DNA of 22,129 nucleotides from CAYTCZ01 sp964436315 (GTDB lineage: Bacteria > Actinomycetota > Thermoleophilia > Gaiellales > Gaiellaceae). A program made the position numbers and the translations under genes. The stretch's first letter is position 1; every line of letters starts with the position of its first letter. The stretch is taken from assembly GCA_964436315.1 (NCBI GenBank), contig CAYTCZ010000067.1:1-22129 (forward strand), given 5' to 3'. A model generated the notes under the pieces. It made no database searches, had not been told where the DNA came from, and saw nothing but the letters and a program-made list of their open reading frames with translations. Shown here piece by piece: positions 1-8,401 of this stretch.

Positions 1-510
1 ACGGTCGCCGGTTGGGCGAATGCCACGCCGCCCGACTTCCGGTTCGCGATTAAGATGAACCGCCGAATCGTGCAGTTCGGCCGGGTCGACTTGGCGGCGG
101 CGTTCTGCGAACGCATCAAGCCGCTCGGCGATCGTCTCGGACCCGTCCGGATTCTCATTGCCCGAGCTCGAGACGACGGGTGGCTACATCTCCTACTCGA
201 CTCTCTCGACCCCGAACTCGAGTACGTGTACGAGTTTCGGCATGAGTCATGGGGTGAAAGCGATGTTGTTCGTGCGCCGCGTGTTGCGCTGGTCGACGAC
301 CTCGCCAGAGCAGGCGACCTCCGCTATCTGAGACTCCGCGATCTGCCATACGACGACGTGGCTCTGAGCACGTGGGCCGACCGAATCGGAGCCGAGCTCC
401 AGGCCGGGATCGATGTGTTCTGCTTCTTCAAGCACGAGGACGAGCCAACGGCACCCGCCTACGCGGCGCGCCTCCGCGAACTCGTGGAACGGCGACTTGC
501 GGACTTATAG
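1..510 (+). CDS. DUF72 family protein, 3' part (5' end outside the window)
   Basis: The reading frame is open from base 1 and stops with TAG at 508-510, so the gene begins before the window; 169 residues are present. The start of the fragment reads TPPDFRFAIKMN and the middle reads YEFRHESW, both typical of the DUF72 (YecE-like) family, a predicted TIM-barrel-like protein of about 240-300 residues. The function of the family is not established, and the sequence shows no signal peptide or membrane segment. An internal ATG at 55 is not the true start, because the family signature continues upstream of it. The next gene on this strand starts about 220 bases downstream with its own ribosome binding site, so this is probably a separate transcript. 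Family assignment is fairly secure; function is unknown. Confidence 0.8.
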   Translation, partial: TVAGWANATPPDFRFAIKMNRRIVQFGRVDLAAAFCERIKPLGDRLGPVRILIARARDDGWLHLLLDSLDPELEYVYEFRHESWGESDVVRAPRVALVDDLARAGDLRYLRLRDLPYDDVALSTWADRIGAELQAGIDVFCFFKHEDEPTAPAYAARLRELVERRLADL

Positions 511-516
511 GAGAGG

Positions 517-537
517 GGCGGCGAGATCGTCGCCGCC
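517..537 (+). terminator. possible terminator hairpin after the DUF72 gene
   Basis: GGCGGCGA (517-524) and TCGCCGCC (530-537) form a perfect 8-bp GC stem with a 5-base loop, starting 7 bases after the DUF72 stop codon. No T-run follows, so a classical intrinsic terminator is not demonstrated. The rest of 538-715 holds no gene or clear motif that I can support. Confidence 0.3.
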
Positions 538-715
538 GCCTCGGTTCGGTCGCTGCGCCGGGCGGGTGAGTGATTGCCGTCATCCCCCACGCCGGAGGTC
601 AGCTTCTGTTCCTCCTCTCGGCGAATCTCGTCGCAACCTTTAGGCCTCGGTCATCTGCGCCACGGCATCGAACCGGTTATGCTCGCGCCCATCGGGTCCC
701 TCGCGAAAACGCCGC

Positions 716-723
716 AAAGGAGG
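716..723 (+). promoter_or_regulatory. ribosome binding site that fixes the coxS-like start
   Basis: AAAGGAGG lies 5 bases before a TTG codon at 729. This favours the TTG start over the in-frame ATG at 570, which would add 53 residues of low-complexity sequence not found in the family. Confidence 0.8.
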
Positions 724-728
724 CCGTC

Positions 729-1187
729 TTGAGACGCATCGCGTTGACCGTCAACGGGACTCCGCATGAAGCGGAGGTCGAACCCCGGCAGCTCTTGAGC
801 CATTTCCTCCGCGAGGATCTCGAGCTGACCGGGACGAAGATTGGATGCGATACATCATCGTGCGGTTCCTGCACGATCCTGCTCGACGGCGAGTCTGTGA
901 AGTCGTGCACTGTGCTGGCTGTCCAGGCCGACGGGTCTGAGCTCACCACAATCGAAGGGCTGGCGACGAACGGCTCCCTCGCTCCAGTGCAGCAGGCCTT
1001 CCACGAGGCTCATGCGCTGCAGTGCGGGTTCTGTACGCCAGGAATGGTGATGGCGACCGTCAGCCTGCTGGAGGAGAACCCCAGTCCGAGCGAGGACGAG
1101 GTTCGCCACGCCCTCGAGGGAAACCTGTGCCGCTGCACGGGGTATCAGAAAATTGTTGAAGCGGTACAAGCCGCAGCCGGAGCGTAG
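729..1187 (+). CDS. coxS: molybdenum hydroxylase small subunit, two [2Fe-2S] clusters (CoxS/XdhC-type)
   Basis: This 152-residue protein has the usual length and layout of the iron-sulfur subunit of xanthine dehydrogenase/CO dehydrogenase-type enzymes. The N-terminal plant-type ferredoxin domain has Cys40, Cys45, Cys48 and Cys60. The C-terminal helical domain has Cys99, Cys102 (CGFCTPGM), Cys134 and Cys136 (CRCTGY). It passes electrons from the molybdenum site to FAD. The TTG start at 729 is chosen because AAAGGAGG sits 5 bases upstream and the protein then begins with the first beta strand of the ferredoxin fold. It is followed after 9 bases by the large subunit and then the medium subunit. 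The S-L-M order is the one known for form II Cox clusters. The substrate cannot be read from this subunit. Confidence 0.93.
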   Translation: MRRIALTVNGTPHEAEVEPRQLLSHFLREDLELTGTKIGCDTSSCGSCTILLDGESVKSCTVLAVQADGSELTTIEGLATNGSLAPVQQAFHEAHALQCGFCTPGMVMATVSLLEENPSPSEDEVRHALEGNLCRCTGYQKIVEAVQAAAGA

Positions 1188-1196
1188 GGAGGCACG

Positions 1197-3554
1197 ATGG
1201 CTACCACCGAAAGTGCGAAGACCTACATCGGCGAGGCTGTCTCCCGGAAGGAAGATCCCAAGCTCCTCACGGGTCAGGGTCGCTACACCGACGACCTGAC
1301 GGTTCCCGGCATGGTGTGGATGGCGGTCGTCCGAAGCCCCCACGCACACGCCAAGATCAAGAAGGTGAGCCTCGAGAAGGCGCGGAAGGCCGAAGGAGTC
1401 GTCGCGGCGTTTTCCGGCGAGGACCTCGCCGAGGAATGGGCGGCCGGTTTGCCCTGTGCGTGGCCGGTGACTGAGGACATCAAGATCCCGGATCACTGGC
1501 CGCTTGCGAAAGACAAAGCGCGCTACGTCGGCGACGGTGTTGCGGTTGTCGTCGCAGACAGCCGAGTCGGCGCCAAGGATGCCGCTGAGCTCATCGAGGT
1601 TGACTACGAACCGCTTCCAGCCGTGACCGATGTTGAAGCAGCGCTCGAAGACGACGCCCCGATCATCCACGACGACCTCGAGACAAACCATTCCTACACG
1701 TGGTCGCTCTCGGCCGGCGAGGTAGACAAGCTCTTCTCCGAGGCGGACGTCACGGTCAAAGAGCGGTACGTCCAGCAGCGGCTGATTCCGAACGCGATCG
1801 AACCGCGGAGCGTGCTGGTGCAGCCGATTCCCGCCCAGGGTGACTTCACCGTCTGGTCGGCGACTCAGATCCCCCACGTTCTTCGCTTTGCGCTTGGTGC
1901 CGTCACGGGGGTACCCGAGGCAAAGTTGCGAATCATCGCGCCGGAAGTCGGCGGAGGATTCGGCTCCAAGCTCAACGTGTACGCAGAGGAGGCGCTCTGC
2001 CTGGTGCTCGCGCGAAGGCTGGGAGTTCCCGTCAAGTGGACCGAGGAGCGCACAGAGGGCTACCTCGCGACCATCCACGGCCGAGACGTCGTCCAGGAGA
2101 TCGAGCTCGCCGCGACGTCCGAGGGCAAGATCACGGCCGTTCGGACGAAGCTCATCGCTGCGATGGGCGCGTATATGCAGCTCGTGACTCCAGGCATTCC
2201 GATCCTCGGGGCCTGGCTCTATGGAGGCGCCTACGATCCGGTCGGGTACCAGCTCGATTGTCTCGGCGTATTCACGAACACAACGCCGACCGACGCCTAT
2301 CGAGGAGCGGGTCGCCCCGAGGCGACGTACGCAATCGAGCGAGCGATCGACGCACTCGCTCGCGAGATCGACGCAGATCCCGTCGAGATCCGAAGGCTGA
2401 ACTTCATCAAGGAGTTCCCTGCGACGCTCGCTTCAGGTCTCGAGGTCGATTCCGGCGACTACGAGGCCGCGCTCGACAAAGCGCTCGACCTCGTCGGCTA
2501 CGACGACCTCAGGAAAGAACAGGCGGAGCGTAACGAGCGCGGGGACACCAAACGACTCGGCATCGGCTTCTCGACGTACCTCGAGATGTGCGGGCTGGCG
2601 CCCTCTCGGATCCTGGGCGCTGTTCTCTACGCGGGAGGCGGCTGGGAGGCGGCGACGATTCGCGTCCTGCCAATCGGAACGGTTCAGGTCGTCATCGGAT
2701 CATCACCGCACGGGCAGAGTCACGTGACGACGTTCTCGCAGATCGTCGCCGAGCGGCTCGGTGTCCCGATCGACAATATCGAGGTACTGCACGGCGATAC
2801 CGCCGTGTCGCAGCTCGGCTGGGACACGTACGGGAGCCGGAGCCTCTCTGTTGGTGGCGTCGCGTTGTACAACGCGGCCGAGAAGATCATCGATAAGGCG
2901 CGGACCATCGCTGCGCACCAGCTCGAGGCGGCCGAAGACGATCTCGAGTACGAGGCCGGGACCTTCACGGTGAAGGGCACCGACAAGAGCATGACGGTGA
3001 CCGATGCCGGGCTTCAGGCGTGGACGGCACACAATCTGCCCGACGAGATGGAGCCCGGACTCGAAGAGACGTACGTGTATGACCCTCCCAACTTCAGCTG
3101 GCCGGCAGGAACGCACATTGCGGTCGTCGAGGTCGACACTGAAACAGGTGCGGCGGACCTAGTTCGCTACGTCGCGGTCGACGACGTCGGCACCGTCATC
3201 AACCCAACCATCGTCGAAGGCCAAGTGCACGGCGGTGTGACCCAAGGTGTGGCGCAGGCATTGTTCGAGGAGGCCCGGTACGACGATTCGGGCAACCTCC
3301 TCCACGGCTCGATGACCAGCTATCTCGTTCCGTCGGCCGCAGAGATGCCTAACATTGAGGTCGCGGACTGCCCGGCACCGAGCCCCTCGAATCCGATGGG
3401 CGTCAAAGGCGTCGGCGAGACCGGAGCGATCGCATCACCTGCGGCAGCGATGAACGCCGTCATCGACGCCCTGGTACCGCTGGGACTCAAACACATGGAT
3501 ATGCCGGCTTCGCCCGAGAGAGTCTGGCGCGCTCTTCAGGAGGTGGCGCAATGA
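1197..3554 (+). CDS. coxL: molybdenum hydroxylase large subunit, form II CoxL-like
   Basis: This 785-residue protein is the catalytic, molybdopterin-cytosine-dinucleotide-binding subunit of a xanthine-dehydrogenase-family enzyme. Visible signatures are GGGFGSK at 252-258, the active-site loop AYRGAGR at 367-373, and GVGE near 738-741, whose Glu741 corresponds to the family's catalytic glutamate. True aerobic CO dehydrogenases (form I) carry AYxCSFR with a copper-binding cysteine. Here a glycine stands in that place, so this is form II, and CO oxidation is unlikely to be its main role. An aldehyde, purine or other N-heterocycle is a better guess, but the substrate is unknown. The ATG at 1197 is preceded by AGGGAGGC. 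The stop overlaps the medium-subunit start by ATGA, indicating translational coupling. No maturation genes (coxD/E/F-like) lie nearby. Confidence 0.92.
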   Translation: MATTESAKTYIGEAVSRKEDPKLLTGQGRYTDDLTVPGMVWMAVVRSPHAHAKIKKVSLEKARKAEGVVAAFSGEDLAEEWAAGLPCAWPVTEDIKIPDHWPLAKDKARYVGDGVAVVVADSRVGAKDAAELIEVDYEPLPAVTDVEAALEDDAPIIHDDLETNHSYTWSLSAGEVDKLFSEADVTVKERYVQQRLIPNAIEPRSVLVQPIPAQGDFTVWSATQIPHVLRFALGAVTGVPEAKLRIIAPEVGGGFGSKLNVYAEEALCLVLARRLGVPVKWTEERTEGYLATIHGRDVVQEIELAATSEGKITAVRTKLIAAMGAYMQLVTPGIPILGAWLYGGAYDPVGYQLDCLGVFTNTTPTDAYRGAGRPEATYAIERAIDALAREIDADPVEIRRLNFIKEFPATLASGLEVDSGDYEAALDKALDLVGYDDLRKEQAERNERGDTKRLGIGFSTYLEMCGLAPSRILGAVLYAGGGWEAATIRVLPIGTVQVVIGSSPHGQSHVTTFSQIVAERLGVPIDNIEVLHGDTAVSQLGWDTYGSRSLSVGGVALYNAAEKIIDKARTIAAHQLEAAEDDLEYEAGTFTVKGTDKSMTVTDAGLQAWTAHNLPDEMEPGLEETYVYDPPNFSWPAGTHIAVVEVDTETGAADLVRYVAVDDVGTVINPTIVEGQVHGGVTQGVAQALFEEARYDDSGNLLHGSMTSYLVPSAAEMPNIEVADCPAPSPSNPMGVKGVGETGAIASPAAAMNAVIDALVPLGLKHMDMPASPERVWRALQEVAQ

Positions 3555-4372
3555 TCCCCGCGAAGTTCGACTACGAGGTCGCCGACTCTGTCGAACGAGC
3601 AATCGAACTCCTCGGGTCTTCTGACGAGGCGAAGCTCATCGCCGGCGGACACTCGCTGCTGCCACTGATGAAACTGCGGTTCGCCCGGCCTTCGCTGCTC
3701 GTCGACATCGGCCGGGTGCCCGACCTCGCGTACGTTCGCGACGCTGGAGACCAGATCGCCATCGGCGCGCTCACCCGACACCACGACGTGGCGGGCGACC
3801 CGTTGCTCCAGAAACACTGTCCGATCGTCGCGCAGACGGCGGCCGGTATCGGCGATCCACAAGTTCGCCACCGAGGAACGATTGGGGGCTCGCTGGCGCA
3901 CGCTGACCCGGCGAGCGACTACCCGACGGTCATGCTCGCGCTCGGCGCCGAGTTCATCGTCGCCGGTTCCAAGGGTGAGCGGACCGCAGCCGGCAGCAGC
4001 TTCTTTATCGGGCTCCTCGAGTGCGCTCTCTCCGAACAGGAAGTACTCACCGAGATCCGAGTGCCGAAGATCGGCGCCAAGGGCTCGACATATGTGAAGT
4101 TCTCACGACGGGCCCAGGACTGGGCGACGGTCGGCGTCGCGGTCGTCTCGAACGGCGACACGGCAGTTGCGTTGACAAACATGGGCCCAACGCCGATGAG
4201 AGCCACGGCCGTCGAGGAGGCGCTCGCCTCGGGGGCCGATCCAGCCGCCGCGGCGGAGAAGGCAGCGGAGGGAACGAGTCCGCCAAGCGATACGAACGGG
4301 AGCGCCGAGTACCGCGAACACCTCGTGAAAGTGCTCACGCATCGGGCGCTCGCCGAAGCTCTCGGCACGTAG
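3551..4372 (+). CDS. coxM: molybdenum hydroxylase medium subunit, FAD-binding (CoxM-type)
   Basis: This 273-residue protein is the FAD subunit that passes electrons from the two iron-sulfur clusters to an acceptor. The two hallmark FAD-contacting motifs are present: AGGHS at residues 31-35 and TIGGS at 110-114. Length is normal for CoxM/CutM proteins. The start ATG lies inside the ATGA overlap with the large-subunit stop (3551-3554), so the gene is translationally coupled. It is the last gene of the three-gene operon; after its TAG there are 73 non-coding bases before the next reading frame. There is no membrane segment, so the enzyme is expected in the cytoplasm or loosely membrane-associated. 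Confidence is high for the family and low for the electron acceptor. Confidence 0.93.
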   Translation: MIPAKFDYEVADSVERAIELLGSSDEAKLIAGGHSLLPLMKLRFARPSLLVDIGRVPDLAYVRDAGDQIAIGALTRHHDVAGDPLLQKHCPIVAQTAAGIGDPQVRHRGTIGGSLAHADPASDYPTVMLALGAEFIVAGSKGERTAAGSSFFIGLLECALSEQEVLTEIRVPKIGAKGSTYVKFSRRAQDWATVGVAVVSNGDTAVALTNMGPTPMRATAVEEALASGADPAAAAEKAAEGTSPPSDTNGSAEYREHLVKVLTHRALAEALGT

Positions 4373-4445
4373 ACGCAAGAGACGTAGAAGTGCGAGGGGT
4401 CGGGATCGCCCGGCTCCTCGCCCACCTCCTCCATAGACTCTGCCT

Positions 4446-4691
4446 GTGATCGAGCAGGAACGAGGCCAGCTGTATCTCGGCGTGACGGCTGTCGACGGGA
4501 AGGAGGGGCCACCGCTCCTCCTCGAGGCCTCAGACCTCAAGACGCATGGCGTGATCGTGGGGATGACTGCCGTCTACTACCTCGATCCGACAGCGCCCTG
4601 GGGACCGAAGGTCGGGGCAAACGTCGCAGGCACCAAGCGCCGCGTGACCGAGGTCGCTCTGGTCTGGTTGCCAAAAACTAGTGGTCGCTGA
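4446..4691 (+). pseudogene. relic of a HerA-like (DUF87-type) ATPase with its core deleted
   Basis: A GTG-started frame of 81 codons. Residues about 24-41 (LLLEASDLKTHGVIVGMT) resemble the N-terminus of a family of actinobacterial ATP-binding proteins in which this stretch runs directly into the Walker A sequence GMTGSGKT. Here the similarity breaks off exactly at GMT, so there is no P-loop. The last third (VTEVALVWLP) resembles, from memory, the C-terminal end of the same family. The simplest reading is one large in-frame internal deletion that removed the ATPase domain. The alternative is a genuine small protein of unknown function. The frame ends one base before the end of the convergent coiled-coil gene. 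The call rests on recalled family patterns, not on an alignment. Confidence 0.5.
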
Positions 4692-4692
4692 T

Positions 4693-5679
4693 TCAGGAAC
4701 TCGACTCCTGTCTGACGAACTCAGCCTGAATCCTCGAAACGTACTCGTCGAGCTCCCCCCGGCGCTGATCGATTCGCCGACTGAGCGTCGCGAGCTCCCG
4801 CTTCTTCACTTCGATCCCGTCCTCGAGTAAATCGACCTCGGCCTGAACGCGAGCCGCTTGGGCAACGAACTCGGCCTCCTTGTGGTCGAGCTCGCGATCA
4901 CGTCCACGAGCCTCTTCTTCGCGCGCTCGGAGTCTCTCCTGCCGCTGTTCAATGAGGAGCTTCTCCGACTCGAAGAGCTCGCTCTGGTGATCGACCTCGG
5001 CCTCGCGATCGGCCAGGGCTCGCTCTCGCCGCGCGACGTCGGTTTCCCGCTGGTGGATGTCACGCTCTCGCGACGATGATTGCTCGCTGGCGACGAGCGC
5101 TCGTTCGCGTTCAGCGAGCTCGACCTTTCTGAGGTTGAGGGCCTCGAGGTCGCGCTCGACCGACGATTCCCGCGCTGCCAGTTCGGGCTCGCGGGCCTCG
5201 GTCTTCCGCAGACGGTCTCGGAGGCTCTCGGCCTGTGCTTGAAGAGACTCGTTTCGCGCTTGCTCTTCGGCGAGCAGCGTCTCGAGTCGGCGAATCCGCC
5301 TCTCTCCCGCGTCGATATCGCGGGCCAGTTCAGCTTGTCGCCAATCGCGCTCTTTTAGTGAGACCTCCGCCTCGGCGAGAGCGGCGCGAATCTCTTCAGT
5401 TCTCGTTCGTTCTTCAGCCACGGTCGCTACCTGTTCGTCGAGTTTTCGCAGGAGGCCTTCGACTCGATCGGTCTCGCCAAGACCTTCAAGATCGTGCTCG
5501 CGGAGCCGCTGCTGCAGGTTATTCATTCGTGCCTCCACGAACGCGAGCTCCTCTCGTCGTGCCTCGAGCCGCTCGAGCAAGAGCCCGAGCTCTGAGCCAC
5601 GGTCGTCGGCAAGCTCGTCCGCGAGGTCGGTTGCTTGCCGGACGTACCGGTCTTCAAGCCAGTCGCGGATCCCGAGCAC
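4693..5679 (-). CDS. long coiled-coil protein, function unknown
   Basis: This 328-residue protein is almost entirely heptad-like and very rich in Glu, Arg, Leu and Ala from about residue 20 to the end, with no predicted membrane segment, signal peptide or catalytic motif. The N-terminus begins MLGIRDWLEDRYVRQ, a short amphipathic lead-in. The GTG at 5677-5679 is chosen as start because GGGGAG lies just upstream. A longer frame back to 5856 would run through the inverted repeat at 5784-5855 and adds unstructured sequence. Such proteins are often scaffolds or cytoskeleton-like (DivIVA or SMC-like in appearance), but coiled coils give misleading similarity and I assign no function. It converges with the ATPase relic at a 1-base gap and follows the GNAT gene on the same strand after 179 bases. 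Confidence 0.7.
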   Translation of the reverse strand: MLGIRDWLEDRYVRQATDLADELADDRGSELGLLLERLEARREELAFVEARMNNLQQRLREHDLEGLGETDRVEGLLRKLDEQVATVAEERTRTEEIRAALAEAEVSLKERDWRQAELARDIDAGERRIRRLETLLAEEQARNESLQAQAESLRDRLRKTEAREPELAARESSVERDLEALNLRKVELAERERALVASEQSSSRERDIHQRETDVARRERALADREAEVDHQSELFESEKLLIEQRQERLRAREEEARGRDRELDHKEAEFVAQAARVQAEVDLLEDGIEVKKRELATLSRRIDQRRGELDEYVSRIQAEFVRQESSS

Positions 5680-5783
5680 TGCTCCCCTTTTTTCCTTGCA
5701 CCGACTCGATCGCGCGGCGAGCGAGTCCCTCTCCCTTGGATCGGTGGAGGCTGTGAGAGCCTGTATCCCTCGAACGGAACGAC

Positions 5784-5855
5784 TGGGGTCAGGTCTGCCT
5801 TGATGCACTTGCACGAGAAGGCCAACACGAGTGCAACAAGGCAGACCTGACCCCA
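5784..5855. repeat. MITE/REP-like inverted repeat
   Basis: Two 25-base arms face each other: 5784-5808 and 5831-5855. They match in 24 of 25 positions (outer part GGGGTCAGGTCTGCCTT), separated by a 22-base loop. Within this, TTGCAC (5809-5814) can alternatively pair with GTGCAA (5831-5836). The right arm ends 3 bases after the GNAT stop codon, so the RNA hairpin could end transcription of the minus-strand operon. The outer sequence GGGGTCAGGTCT resembles, from memory, repeats scattered in many genomes and linked to REP-associated (Y1) transposases. No transposase is present here. Confidence 0.7.
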
Positions 5856-5858
5856 ACC

Positions 5859-6470
5859 TCAGCGCAGGAGCTTCTCCATTTTCGTGACCGCGGAGAAGCC
5901 CATGAGTCGCTTCAGGTACGGAGTCCGCTCGGTCCGAACCGGCGTGAAGCCGAGGCGCTCGTATAGACGGCGGGCGTCGTTGTTGGTATCGACCACTTCG
6001 AGAGTGACCTTTGTTCTTCCCTTGTCCGTTGCCAGCTCAAAGGCCGCGTCGAGAAGGCGGCTCCCGATCCCGAGTCCCCGACTGGGGGAGCGTACGACGA
6101 TTCCATCGATGAGCAGCTCGTCGCGCTTCGGCTGCTCGCGAAACAAGACGGCGAGCACGGCCAGCTTGACCGCGCCGCGAACAGGTCCGAACTCCCTCAT
6201 GAACGTCGAGAGCGTCAGGTCAAAAAACTCGCCTTCACCGTAGTTGACGCTGCAGATGCCTACGAGCGATCCGCTATGGATCGCCGCGATCGAGTACTCG
6301 GGATTCTCGTCGGCCGCGAAGGCGGAGATCGCCTTTTCGTCCGACCTCAAAATCGGGCCGAGCTTTTCGCGGAACCCCTCGAAGAAGAGCTCGGCCGCCG
6401 CACGTCGGTGTTCACCTGGAAGCCCCCGCGTGATCTCTACGGCCGGCGGCTCGGTTGGCTCGGCCGTCAC
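5859..6470 (-). CDS. GNAT-family N-acetyltransferase
   Basis: This 203-residue protein has the GNAT acetyl-CoA-binding motif A around residues 124-140 (IVVRSPSRGLGIGSRLL, with the R/QxxGxG/A pattern at Arg131-Gly136). Typical motif B follows in NNDARRLYERLGF (163-175). It would transfer an acetyl group from acetyl-CoA to an amine; the substrate cannot be deduced. The GTG at 6468-6470 is the best start: it overlaps the TGA of the upstream dehydratase gene as GTGA, implying translational coupling. The longer frame to 6650 lies wholly within that gene. It is thus the third gene of the methyltransferase-dehydratase operon. Its position suggests a role tied to that pathway, such as modifying an amino-sugar-like substrate or detoxification, but this is inference. 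The hairpin repeat follows the stop. Confidence 0.85.
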   Translation of the reverse strand: MTAEPTEPPAVEITRGLPGEHRRAAAELFFEGFREKLGPILRSDEKAISAFAADENPEYSIAAIHSGSLVGICSVNYGEGEFFDLTLSTFMREFGPVRGAVKLAVLAVLFREQPKRDELLIDGIVVRSPSRGLGIGSRLLDAAFELATDKGRTKVTLEVVDTNNDARRLYERLGFTPVRTERTPYLKRLMGFSAVTKMEKLLR

Positions 6471-8401
6471 GCGCCGTCCAGCGAACCGATGATGGCATCT
6501 TGGTCGTAAACACAGCCGCCCCAGAGACCCCCGCTCACCGACTGAAGCCGTGCCCAGAGCGCCGTATCCGGTGGGAGACCGGGATCGGGCGAGATCGCTT
6601 CGTGCATCGAACGGCGCTCGAGCTCGTCGGCCGCTTCTTCGGAGGTCCACTCCTCTTCGCGCGGGCCCACCAGGTCCACGGTGGCCGTCAGCTGCCGCGT
6701 GTCGATCACGACCCGTATTCGATCCCCATCTCGAAGGCGACCGATCGGCCCGTCCTCGAGCGCCTCAGGACTCACATGACCGATGCACGCTCCAGTCGAT
6801 ACTCCGGAGAACCGCGCGTCTGTCACCAGCGCGACGTCCCGACCGAACGGAAGGAACTTGAGCGCCGAGGTGAGCTGGTACGTCTCCTCCATTCCACTCC
6901 CGAGAGGCCCTCGCCCGGCCAGGATGATGACGTCGCCCGGCTCGATGGGATCGCCGGCAGTCCCTTTGATTGCCGCAATCGCGTCGCGCTCTGTGGTGAA
7001 CACCCGCGCCGGCCCGGTCAGCCGGTAGACGCCGTCATCGTCGAGAAGACCAGGGTCGATTGCCGTGCTCTTCACGACGCTGCCACCAGGCGCGAGATTG
7101 CCACCAGGGAAGCAAACGGTGGAGGTAAGGCCCTTCGCCCGTGCCCGCTCGGGCGGACAGATCACATCGTCTGGATCAACACCGTCAGCTTCGAGCAAAC
7201 GGGCGCGCAAGCGCGAACGCCGCTCGCTCTCCTCCCACTCGTCGAGGACCTCGTCCCACGTTCGGCCCGAGATCGTCCTCGTGCTCCGGTGGAGGAGGTC
7301 GAGTTCTCTCAGATGCAACATCACCTCCGGCACGCCGCCGGCCAGGAAAACGCGGACGGTCGGATGGTTCTCCGGTCCGTTCGGGAGCGCATCGACGAGC
7401 CGCGGCACCGAAGCGTTTACGCGCCGCCAGTCCTCCACCGTCGGCCGGCGCAGGCCGGCGGCGTGAGCGACAGCGGGAATATGAATGAGGAGATTCGTCG
7501 AGCCGCCGAAAGCCGCGTGGACGAGCATCGCGTTTTCAATCGCCTCATCGGTGAGGATCGCATCCAACGTGAGGCCGTGCTCCCACTGATCATGGACCGC
7601 ATCCGCGGTTCGCCGCGCGACGTCCCGCCAGATCGGTTGCCCGGATGGTGCAAGGGCCGCGTGGGTGACGGTGATGCCCATGGCCTCAGCGACGACTTGG
7701 GCGGTCGCCGCCGTGCCGAGGAACTGGCAGCCGCCCCCCGGTGACGCACACGCTCGGCAACCGAGATCGGCCGCCTCGTCGAGAGTGACGAGACCATGTG
7801 CAAAGCGCGCACCGAGCGTCTGGACCGCGCCGGCGTCCTCTCCGCGTTCGGGTGGGAGCGTCACGCCGCCGGGCACGACGGCTCCCGGAAGCTCACGAAA
7901 CGATGCGACCGCCATCATCATCGCGGGCAGACCCTTGTCACACGTGCCGACACCGATGATCCCGCGACGGTTCGGAAGGCTTCGAACGAGCCGGCGCAAG
8001 ACGACGGCGGCATCGTTCCGATACGGCAGGGAGTCGAACATCCCCGACGTTCCTTGTGTGCGACCGTCGCACGGATCCGACACGGACGCCGCAAACGGGA
8101 GGTCACCGAGCCGGTCGAACTCGAGCGCGGCCTCCCTGACCAACAGGCCGACTTCCCAATGGCCGGTGTGGTAACCAAGTGCGACCGGTGTCCCGTCGTC
8201 GGTACGCACTCCACCGAGCGTCGAGAGGATCAGAAACTGATCGCGTCCGGCTTTCGCGGCCGGGAGACCCATACCGACGTTCTGCGTCAGCCCGAAGACG
8301 TCGCCAGACGGACTGTCCCGAAGGAAGTCCTCGGTCAGGGGCAGCGCGCCGCTAGGCCCGGGCGCCTTCGTGGCCACCCGAAAGAGGTCGTCACCGCCCA
8401 T
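6467..8401 (-). CDS. yjhG: IlvD/Edd-family dehydratase, YjhG/YagF type (D-xylonate dehydratase-like)
   Basis: The 644-residue length and sequence match the YjhG/YagF branch of the dihydroxy-acid dehydratase family, whose E. coli members dehydrate D-xylonate to 2-keto-3-deoxy-xylonate. Stretches such as CDGRTQGTSGMFDSLPYRND (111-130), TCDKGLPAMMMA and DARFSGVSTGACIGHV are almost as in YjhG as I remember it. Candidate cluster ligands are Cys111, Cys154 and Cys225. The ATG at 8399-8401 gives an N-terminus that aligns with YjhG; the ribosome binding site (GAGACGG) is modest. It lies 23 bases after the UroD-family gene and overlaps the GNAT start. In this setting it probably dehydrates a sugar acid generated or released by the neighbouring demethylation system. 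The exact sugar acid is unknown. Confidence 0.9.
   Translation of the reverse strand: MGGDDLFRVATKAPGPSGALPLTEDFLRDSPSGDVFGLTQNVGMGLPAAKAGRDQFLILSTLGGVRTDDGTPVALGYHTGHWEVGLLVREAALEFDRLGDLPFAASVSDPCDGRTQGTSGMFDSLPYRNDAAVVLRRLVRSLPNRRGIIGVGTCDKGLPAMMMAVASFRELPGAVVPGGVTLPPERGEDAGAVQTLGARFAHGLVTLDEAADLGCRACASPGGGCQFLGTAATAQVVAEAMGITVTHAALAPSGQPIWRDVARRTADAVHDQWEHGLTLDAILTDEAIENAMLVHAAFGGSTNLLIHIPAVAHAAGLRRPTVEDWRRVNASVPRLVDALPNGPENHPTVRVFLAGGVPEVMLHLRELDLLHRSTRTISGRTWDEVLDEWEESERRSRLRARLLEADGVDPDDVICPPERARAKGLTSTVCFPGGNLAPGGSVVKSTAIDPGLLDDDGVYRLTGPARVFTTERDAIAAIKGTAGDPIEPGDVIILAGRGPLGSGMEETYQLTSALKFLPFGRDVALVTDARFSGVSTGACIGHVSPEALEDGPIGRLRDGDRIRVVIDTRQLTATVDLVGPREEEWTSEEAADELERRSMHEAISPDPGLPPDTALWARLQSVSGGLWGGCVYDQDAIIGSLDGA

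Noticed and set aside
855..2078. Long open frame on the minus strand opposite the Cox-type subunit genes
   Set aside because: It is antisense to two clearly real genes with conserved metal-binding and active-site motifs, and its own translation shows no recognisable domain; GC-rich coding DNA often leaves such frames open.
1197..3554. Reading the Cox-type operon as a true carbon monoxide dehydrogenase
   Set aside because: The active-site loop is AYRGAGR, without the cysteine that holds copper in form I enzymes.
6455..7744. Long plus-strand frame of 429 codons opposite the dehydratase gene
   Set aside because: The opposite strand encodes a nearly full-length YjhG/YagF match; this frame has no domain pattern and is rich in Arg and Pro.
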